The notes below the pieces were generated by a model. It worked only from the letters and a program-made list of their open reading frames with translations. It ran no database searches and was not told the DNA's origin. The translations under genes and the position numbers were made by a program. This document shows positions 58,634-64,000 of a DNA stretch of 64,000 nucleotides, piece by piece. The DNA is from Pontibacter burrus (GTDB lineage Bacteria > Bacteroidota > Bacteroidia > Cytophagales > Hymenobacteraceae), in contig NZ_JAAGWD010000004.1 in the NCBI RefSeq assembly GCF_010686685.1, positions 186,001 to 250,000 of the forward strand. Reading direction: 5' to 3'. The first letter of the stretch is position 1. Every line of letters begins with the position of its first letter.

Positions 58634-59329
58634 TTATGCTACGCGCAGCACATGGTCACCAAGCGTAGCTTTGCGGATATTTTCTTCAGACACGTAATAT
58701 GACAGGAAGTCGTTGCGGCGGCAGTTCTCGCGTTCAGGTTTGTTCATTAATACCACTTTGGCACGCTGGCCTACGGTAATCAGACCAATTCCTTTTTTGC
58801 TGCAAAGGTCGAGCATGATGTTAGCCATCGGGTTTTTACGGAAAGTGAGGCTGCTGATTGATAGCCCGATCCAATGCTCATCAGCCGGAATGTGTTTAAC
58901 AGTATCCAGTATTTTCTCTACTTTACCTACATAATGTTTTTTAAGCAGGTAAGAGTGCAGCATAAAACCCAGCGGTGCCATTATAACCGGAGAAATAAGC
59001 ATGACCAGCAGGTTGTTGAGGCTTTTGCCTAAAAAGAAACAGGCAATGGCTAGTATAATAGGCGTAACATAACGCAGTAAACCCAGGCCCTTCTTTTTAT
59101 AGTTTGTCAGCACCTGTGTAAGATCTGCGGCCTGCGCCATACTCACGCTGGCAACAAAAACATTGTTAAGGTCTCTTTTAAAGGTGAGAATACCATCGGG
59201 CGATGTCCCACGTTTCGCTCTCTCGGAGTGGCTAACCAATACGTTTGCAGGAGAACATTGCTGGGAGTAATGCTTTTGAAGATAGTCGAATGCAAAATCC
59301 TCTATCTTGTTGCTGTGCTGGTTTGCCAT
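58634..59329 (-). CDS. Hypothetical protein with two central membrane helices
   Basis: A 231-residue protein: soluble N-terminal part (EDFAFDYLQKHYSQQCSPAN, GILTFKRDLNNVFVASVSM), two membrane helices (about 87-105 and 108-127), and a soluble C-terminal part (VLMNKPERENCRRNDFLSYY). No motif of a known enzyme. The N-terminal beta elements loosely resemble the restriction-endonuclease-like fold but the catalytic residues are not evident. Monocistronic. Confidence 0.65.
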   Translation of the reverse strand: MANQHSNKIEDFAFDYLQKHYSQQCSPANVLVSHSERAKRGTSPDGILTFKRDLNNVFVASVSMAQAADLTQVLTNYKKKGLGLLRYVTPIILAIACFFLGKSLNNLLVMLISPVIMAPLGFMLHSYLLKKHYVGKVEKILDTVKHIPADEHWIGLSISSLTFRKNPMANIMLDLCSKKGIGLITVGQRAKVVLMNKPERENCRRNDFLSYYVSEENIRKATLGDHVLRVA

Positions 59330-59794
59330 AAATTATTAACTAGCCGGATGTAAGGGATTATACTGCACTTTCGTTTCAGGTGCTGCCATGCAATATAGTA
59401 ACCGGTATCCTATGTTTATAAGATATAAATCGCAGAATTAGTAGAAAAAATTCCAAAACTTCTTTGCGTTCTACAAATATATATTCTGAAATATATTCTT
59501 GCAAAATTATGGACTATTTTATTTTAGGATTTAATACATCTAATATTTAAAAAAACATATATAGATATAGTGGGTTTAAGTAAGTATTAATTGTATAATT
59601 ACATGGTATTTGCGTGGCTGATGTTCGCAGCGAGGAATTGAATTGTATAGTTTAAAGTGTTGAGTATCTGCTAAACTATGCTATCCGGGTGGTAAAACCT
59701 TTACAGCAGCAAAAAAAATCACTCAAAATGTTTAGTTTTACTTTGCGCTTTCTCAAAAGCCACGTTACGTTTATATCTACCTGTTACCTAAACT
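59330..59794. other. AT-rich intergenic region without recognisable feature
   Basis: 465 bp between divergent genes, very AT-rich around 59500-59610. It should hold the promoters of both flanking genes, but no convincing TTTG/TAnnTTTG pair was found. No ORF or hairpin. Confidence 0.6.
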
Positions 59795-62335
59795 ATGATC
59801 TCCTTCTGTAAAAAAGTGCGGCTTTTGCTGGCATTTGCTGTTGCAGTTGCCATGTTGCCAGCTACATACGCACAAACGCCTGCCAGTGTATCGTCTGCCG
59901 AGGTACTGCACAAACTTAAAAAGCTGAATGTGCTTGGCTCGGTTTTATACATTGCCGCCCACCCCGACGATGAAAACACCCGCCTGATAACGTACCTCAG
60001 CAACGAGAAACTATACAATACCGGTTACCTTTCCATTACGCGCGGCGATGGTGGACAAAACCTGATCGGTCCGGAAATACGCGAAGAACTGGGTATTATC
60101 AGAACACAAGAGCTGCTGCAGGCCCGCTGTACCGATGGGGGAGTGCAGTTCTTCACCCGCGCCAACGACTTTGGCTACTCTAAAAACGCCGACGAGACTT
60201 TTAATATCTGGGACAAAGAGCAGGTGCTGGCCGATATGGTCTGGGTGATCCGTAAGTTCAGGCCGGATGTGATGATCACGCGCTTTCCGCCCGACGAGCG
60301 TGCCGGACATGGACAACACACAGCCTCCGCCATTTTAGCCGAAGAAGCCTTTACCGCAGCCGCCGACCCAAAACGCTTTCCGGAGCAACTGAAGTACGTG
60401 CAGGTTTGGCAGCCAAAGCGCTTGCTTTGGAACACCGGTGTGTGGTCTTTTGGCAGTCAGGCCGAGTTTGATAAATATGTAGATAAGCTTCTGAAAGTAG
60501 ATGTGGGTGGTTACAATCCATTGCTGGGTCAGTCGTATGGCGAAATTGCCGCAGCTAGCCGCAGCATGCACAAAAGCCAGGGTTTTGGCGCCGGTGCGTC
60601 ACGTGGCACCTCGCTGGAATACCTGCAGCACACTAAAGGCGACAAAGCGGATAAGGAACTGCTTGAGGGCGTGAACACTACCTGGGCTCGTGTAAAAGGT
60701 GGCGACAAGGTTGAGAAACACATCCAGAAAGCTATTGATACCTATAAACCAACCGAGCCTGCAGCTATAGTTCCGACGCTACTTGCTGCCAGAAAAGAAC
60801 TACAGAAACTACCTGACAGCTACTGGAAAAATCTGAAAACGGAAGCCATAAATGAGCTGATACAGGATGCGATGGGCCTGTACCTGGAAGTTGCCGCTTC
60901 TGATTTCTCAGCTGCACCCGGGCAGTCGCTGGCTTTTAACATCGAGGCTATCAACCGCTCGGCAACACCGGTAACTATAAATGCCATCAACTATAGTTTT
61001 GCTAAAAAAGACACTACCCTGCAGAAACAGTTGGCGAACAACGATCCTGTGAAGTACAGCACAACTATAAAACTGCCTGCAACTATGGCTTATGCGCAAC
61101 CTTACTGGCTGCGCAAGCCGGGCACGCTGGGCATGTTTGCTGTGGATGGTTTCGAGGATATTGGTAAGCCCGAAAACGATCCTGCCGCACAGGTAACCTT
61201 TAAACTGACTATAGCCGGCGAGCCACTTCAGGTGACAGTTCCGGTTGTTTATAAACGCACCGACCCGGTGGATGGCGAAGTGTACCGCCCGTTTATAGTT
61301 ACGCCGCCCGTTTTTGTAAATGTGGCCGAAGGGGTGTATATGTTTGCTGACCAGGAGCCGAAGCAGGTAAATGTGCGGGTAAAAGCCGGCAAAGCAAACG
61401 TAGCCGGTAAAGTAAGTCTGGATCTGCCGAAAGGCTGGAAAGCAGAACCTGCAACTATAGCTTTTAACTTACAGGCCAAAGGAGCAGAGCAAAACGTGAC
61501 ATTTACTGTTACGCCACCAAAAGGCCAGCACGAAACCCAATTACAGGCAGTGGCAACTATAGATGGCAAAAACTATAGCAATAGCCTGGATGAGATCAAC
61601 TATAGCCACATACCGGCGCAAACCACCTTCCCGGATGCAACGGCTAAAATTGTAAAGTTGGATCTGAAGAAAAATGGCGAAAAGATAGGTTACATTATGG
61701 GTGCCGGCGACGACATCCCGACCAGCCTGCGCCAGATTGGCTACGATGTAACCATGCTCCGCGACAGCGACATGCGCCTGAATTACCTGCAGCAGTTCGA
61801 TGCCATTATATTAGGTGTGCGTGCCTACAATACTGTAGACAGGTTAAAGCATCATCAGCCAACTTTAATGGAGTATGTGAAGAACGGTGGCAACCTGATT
61901 GTGCAGTACAATACCAATCACGCGCTGGTGCTGCCAAATGTAGGGCCGTATCCGTTAAAGCTTTCTCGCGACAGAGTTACGGTGGAAGATGCTGAAGTAC
62001 GTTTCCTGAAGCCAGGCCACCCGGTGCTGAACACGCCAAACAAGATTACCAAAAAAGATTTTGAAGGCTGGGTACAGGAACGAGGCTTGTACTTCCCGAA
62101 CGAGTGGAGTAGCGAGTACGAAGCTATTTTATCATCAAACGACCCGGGTGAGCCAGCCCGCGATGGCGGTCTGCTGGTAGCCAAATATGGTAAAGGCAAC
62201 TACATTTATACCGGTTATTCGTGGTTCAGGGAGTTGCCGGCAGGTGTACCGGGCGCTTATCGTCTGTTCGTTAACCTGATCTCGCTGGGCAAACACGATG
62301 GCTCCGGAAATGCATCTAAATCGAGTATGAAGTAA
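59795..62335 (+). CDS. PIG-L family deacetylase, long exported form
   Basis: An 846-residue exported protein (signal peptide about 1-26). The N-terminal third is a PIG-L/LmbE domain: zinc motif AAHPDDE at 54-60, TRGDGGQN, and the second His in ERAGHGQHTASA. These enzymes remove acetyl from N-acetylglucosamine-like groups. The remaining 550 residues are beta-sandwich domains (NPCBM/NEW2-like appearance) and a Rossmann-like end (AIILGVRAYNTVDRLKHHQP), a common Bacteroidota layout. CTATAG motifs are unusually dense in the middle and encode repeated NYS and TI segments. Confidence 0.92.
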   Translation: MISFCKKVRLLLAFAVAVAMLPATYAQTPASVSSAEVLHKLKKLNVLGSVLYIAAHPDDENTRLITYLSNEKLYNTGYLSITRGDGGQNLIGPEIREELGIIRTQELLQARCTDGGVQFFTRANDFGYSKNADETFNIWDKEQVLADMVWVIRKFRPDVMITRFPPDERAGHGQHTASAILAEEAFTAAADPKRFPEQLKYVQVWQPKRLLWNTGVWSFGSQAEFDKYVDKLLKVDVGGYNPLLGQSYGEIAAASRSMHKSQGFGAGASRGTSLEYLQHTKGDKADKELLEGVNTTWARVKGGDKVEKHIQKAIDTYKPTEPAAIVPTLLAARKELQKLPDSYWKNLKTEAINELIQDAMGLYLEVAASDFSAAPGQSLAFNIEAINRSATPVTINAINYSFAKKDTTLQKQLANNDPVKYSTTIKLPATMAYAQPYWLRKPGTLGMFAVDGFEDIGKPENDPAAQVTFKLTIAGEPLQVTVPVVYKRTDPVDGEVYRPFIVTPPVFVNVAEGVYMFADQEPKQVNVRVKAGKANVAGKVSLDLPKGWKAEPATIAFNLQAKGAEQNVTFTVTPPKGQHETQLQAVATIDGKNYSNSLDEINYSHIPAQTTFPDATAKIVKLDLKKNGEKIGYIMGAGDDIPTSLRQIGYDVTMLRDSDMRLNYLQQFDAIILGVRAYNTVDRLKHHQPTLMEYVKNGGNLIVQYNTNHALVLPNVGPYPLKLSRDRVTVEDAEVRFLKPGHPVLNTPNKITKKDFEGWVQERGLYFPNEWSSEYEAILSSNDPGEPARDGGLLVAKYGKGNYIYTGYSWFRELPAGVPGAYRLFVNLISLGKHDGSGNASKSSMK

Positions 62336-62354
62336 TCTGACAAAAGACTTTTAG

Positions 62355-62402
62355 ACAAAGGACAAAAGACTATAGCTATAGTTGTGTTCTTTGTCTTTTG
62401 TC
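62355..62402. repeat. Short inverted repeat of the GACAAAAGAC type
   Basis: GACAAAAGAC (62361-62370) pairs exactly with GTCTTTTGTC (62393-62402) around a loop rich in CTATAG. Similar words (GACAAAGGACAAAAGAC, CTTTGTC) recur on both sides. No T-run, so not a clear terminator. Confidence 0.5.
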
Positions 62403-62427
62403 ACATAATCCTTTGTCAAAACAAAAT

Positions 62428-62574
62428 ATGAAAGACGATCACCCTGTAGACGAAGAGCCGGCAATTGAGAAGCCGCCATTTTTTAAAAGCTGGAAAGGCT
62501 GGTACTGGCTGGTGCTGGGCAACCTGGCTTTTATGATTCTTCTGTTCTACGCCATCACTAAATTCTACGAATGA
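62428..62574 (+). CDS. 48-residue membrane protein coupled to the symporter
   Basis: ATG at 62428 to TGA at 62572-62574 encodes an acidic start (MKDDHPVDEEPAIEKPPFFK) and one membrane helix (WYWLVLGNLAFMILLFYA). The stop overlaps the next start in ATGA (62571-62574), a classic coupling of translation, so it probably is a small accessory subunit or leader of the sodium:solute symporter. The short length and single helix parallel other small transporter partners. Confidence 0.7.
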   Translation: MKDDHPVDEEPAIEKPPFFKSWKGWYWLVLGNLAFMILLFYAITKFYE

Positions 62575-64000
62575 GAACCTTAGACTGGATCGTGCTGCTG
62601 GGCACTATGGGCTTTATTGTGATTTACGGCATCTGGAAAACCCGCGGCAGTAAAGACATAGAAGGCTATCTGAAAGGCGACAACTCCATGAAGTGGTGGA
62701 CCATCGGCTTGTCTATTATGGCGACGCAGGCCAGTGCGATCACTTTTCTTTCCACGCCGGGTCAGGCTTACGAAGATGGAATGCGCTTTGTGCAGTTCTA
62801 CTTCGGTCTGCCTATCGCGATGGTCATTATCTCCATCACCGTTATTCCAATCTTCTATAGGCTGAAGGTATACACGGCCTACGAATTCCTCGAGAACCGT
62901 TTTGACCTGAAAACCCGTTCGTTGGCGGCCTTCTTGTTTCTGATACAGCGTGGTCTAGCATCAGGTATTACCATTTATGCGCCATCTATTATCCTTTCAA
63001 CCGTTTTAGGCTGGAGTTTAACTATAACCAACCTGATTATGGGCGTGGTAGTGATCATCTATACCATGTCGGGTGGCACGAAAGCGGTAAGCGTAACCCA
63101 GAAGCAGCAAATGGGCGTGATGATGGGCGGGATGATTATTGCCGGAATTATGGTGGTACGTTACCTGCCGGATAATGTGGGTTTTGGGGATGCGGTGGCG
63201 GTGGCCGGAAAGCTCGGTAAAATGAATGTAGTAGACTTCTCCTGGGATTGGAAAACCAGCTGGGACGATCGTTATAATTTCTGGTCGGGGATGACGGGTG
63301 GTTTGTTTCTGGCGCTGTCGTATTTCGGGACCGACCAAAGCCAGGTGGCCCGTTACTTAGGTGGTAAATCTATTGCCGAAAGCCGGTTAGGTTTGTTATT
63401 TAATGGCTTACTGAAGATACCGATGCAGTTCCTGATCCTGTTTATAGGCGTAATGGTATTCGTGTTTTACCAGTTTAACCAGCCGCCGGTGTTCTTTAAC
63501 GAAGGCACCAAAACCAAGGTATACGCCACCGAACACGGCGACGAGCTTCGCACTTTGGAGGCAAACTATAGTTCTATTTTTGAGGAAAAACAGCAGGCCA
63601 TGCAGGGGCTTGTCTCTGCCCTGAAAACAGACGATGCCACTGCCATAGCCACTGCCGAGGCGCGGGTAGAGAACCTAAGCGCCGCCGGTAAGGAAGTGCG
63701 CGAAGAAGTAAAGACCCTAATAAAAACAGCCGTTCCGGATGCAGAAACCCGCGACACAGATTACGTGTTTATCTCTTTTGTGATGAAGTATTTACCGGCC
63801 GGCCTGGTTGGTTTGCTGCTGGCAGTAATTTTTTCAGCAGCCATGTCGTCGGTAGCCTCTGAGCTGAATGCGCTGGCCTCAACTACAGTTGTGGATATAT
63901 ACAAACGCTCAGTTAACCCCAATGGCAGCGATACGCATTACCTGAATGCCTCCAAGTTATTCACGGTTGCCTGGGGAATTATAGCGATCCTGTTTGCTAC
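62571..64000 (+). CDS. Sodium:solute symporter (SSS family), cut by right window edge
   Basis: Open from ATG 62571 to the end of the window (476 codons so far). It begins MRTLDWIVLLGTMGFIVIYG; core SSS marks are MATQASAITFLSTPGQAY, YTAYEFLENRFDLKTRSLAA, YTMSGGTKAVSVTQKQQMG and FGTDQSQVARYLGGKS. After helix 8 there is a large polar insertion of about 90 residues (roughly 305-395, VFFNEGTKTKVYATEHGDEL onward), typical for Bacteroidota members. It probably imports sugars or organic acids with Na+. Substrate not readable. Confidence 0.93.
   Translation, partial: MRTLDWIVLLGTMGFIVIYGIWKTRGSKDIEGYLKGDNSMKWWTIGLSIMATQASAITFLSTPGQAYEDGMRFVQFYFGLPIAMVIISITVIPIFYRLKVYTAYEFLENRFDLKTRSLAAFLFLIQRGLASGITIYAPSIILSTVLGWSLTITNLIMGVVVIIYTMSGGTKAVSVTQKQQMGVMMGGMIIAGIMVVRYLPDNVGFGDAVAVAGKLGKMNVVDFSWDWKTSWDDRYNFWSGMTGGLFLALSYFGTDQSQVARYLGGKSIAESRLGLLFNGLLKIPMQFLILFIGVMVFVFYQFNQPPVFFNEGTKTKVYATEHGDELRTLEANYSSIFEEKQQAMQGLVSALKTDDATAIATAEARVENLSAAGKEVREEVKTLIKTAVPDAETRDTDYVFISFVMKYLPAGLVGLLLAVIFSAAMSSVASELNALASTTVVDIYKRSVNPNGSDTHYLNASKLFTVAWGIIAILFA

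Noticed and set aside
387..63573. AACTATAGTT as a promoter element
   Set aside because: It does not fit TAnnTTTG, many copies lie deep within genes or after stops, and there is no partner TTTG at the right spacing.
1..64000. tRNA, rRNA, CRISPR array, prophage or complete insertion sequence
   Set aside because: I looked for TTCGAATC-type T-arms, regular direct repeats with spacers, transposase DDE signatures and phage structural genes on both strands and found none. The regular C-rich hairpins in the composite repeats are not CRISPR, because units differ in sequence and spacing.

Overview
The window looks like chromosome of a Bacteroidota bacterium of the Cytophagales, most probably a Hymenobacteraceae member close to Pontibacter (inference). 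The grounds are a SusC/SusD outer-membrane pair, many Bacteroidota-only lipoproteins, promoters of the form TTTG-N18/20-TAnnTTTG, scarce Shine-Dalgarno sites and moderate GC. No rRNA, tRNA, CRISPR array, transposase or phage module was seen.

Layout. 1-2.4 kb is an accessory edge: the tail of an AT-rich DNA adenine methylase, an N-terminal remnant of a Bacteroidota RluA-type pseudouridine synthase, and a DUF2975/HTH module with a strong upstream inverted repeat. 2.4-11 kb holds two acetyltransferases, a diheme cytochrome c, lipoproteins, an active/inactive M16 peptidase pair and a DAACS symporter. 11-21.5 kb holds a dipeptide epimerase, a MarR-YceI unit, DPP-IV, clpS-recR, a DUF6686-like protein, ferritin and a 2Fe-2S protein, broken up by a MITE-like element and two composite repeats. 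21.6-32 kb holds tandem collagen-like secreted proteins, an S9D peptidase, an MtfA-like protein, an M13 peptidase, a cyclophilin and a quinone oxidoreductase. 32-46 kb holds a third composite repeat, oligopeptidase B, an acyl-CoA-binding protein, SusC/SusD, a GAF protein and a deoxynucleoside kinase. 46-59 kb holds an M49-like peptidase, a second DUF2975/HTH module, a long minus-strand run (FAD oxidoreductase, two alpha/beta hydrolases, SPW and VKOR membrane proteins, an APC permease) and a gene broken by one amber codon. 59-64 kb holds a PIG-L deacetylase and a sodium:solute symporter that runs off the right edge.

Functional theme. Many exported peptidases (DPP-IV, S9D, oligopeptidase B, M13, the M16 pair, an M49-like enzyme) occur with a dipeptide epimerase, an amino-acid/dicarboxylate symporter, an APC permease and a SusC/SusD uptake pair. 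This suggests a cell that lives largely on protein and peptides.

Two signals are not explained by genes. First, the perfect 10-bp palindrome AACTATAGTT and its CTATAG-centred derivatives recur through the whole window, in genes and between them. I located 19 exact copies, against well under one expected by chance. Inside genes it is read only as Thr-Ile-Val or Asn-Tyr-Ser, because the third frame contains TAG; that frame is used at gene ends. This resembles the cyanobacterial HIP1 phenomenon. Second, three long intergenic blocks (about 14.5-15.1, 19.3-19.9 and 31.9-32.65 kb) share the same modular order: a box related to GTCATTTCGAG, a conserved core of about 280 bp with hairpins that appear to covary, and several C-rich hairpins. 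This is a candidate undescribed structured RNA or mobile repeat family.
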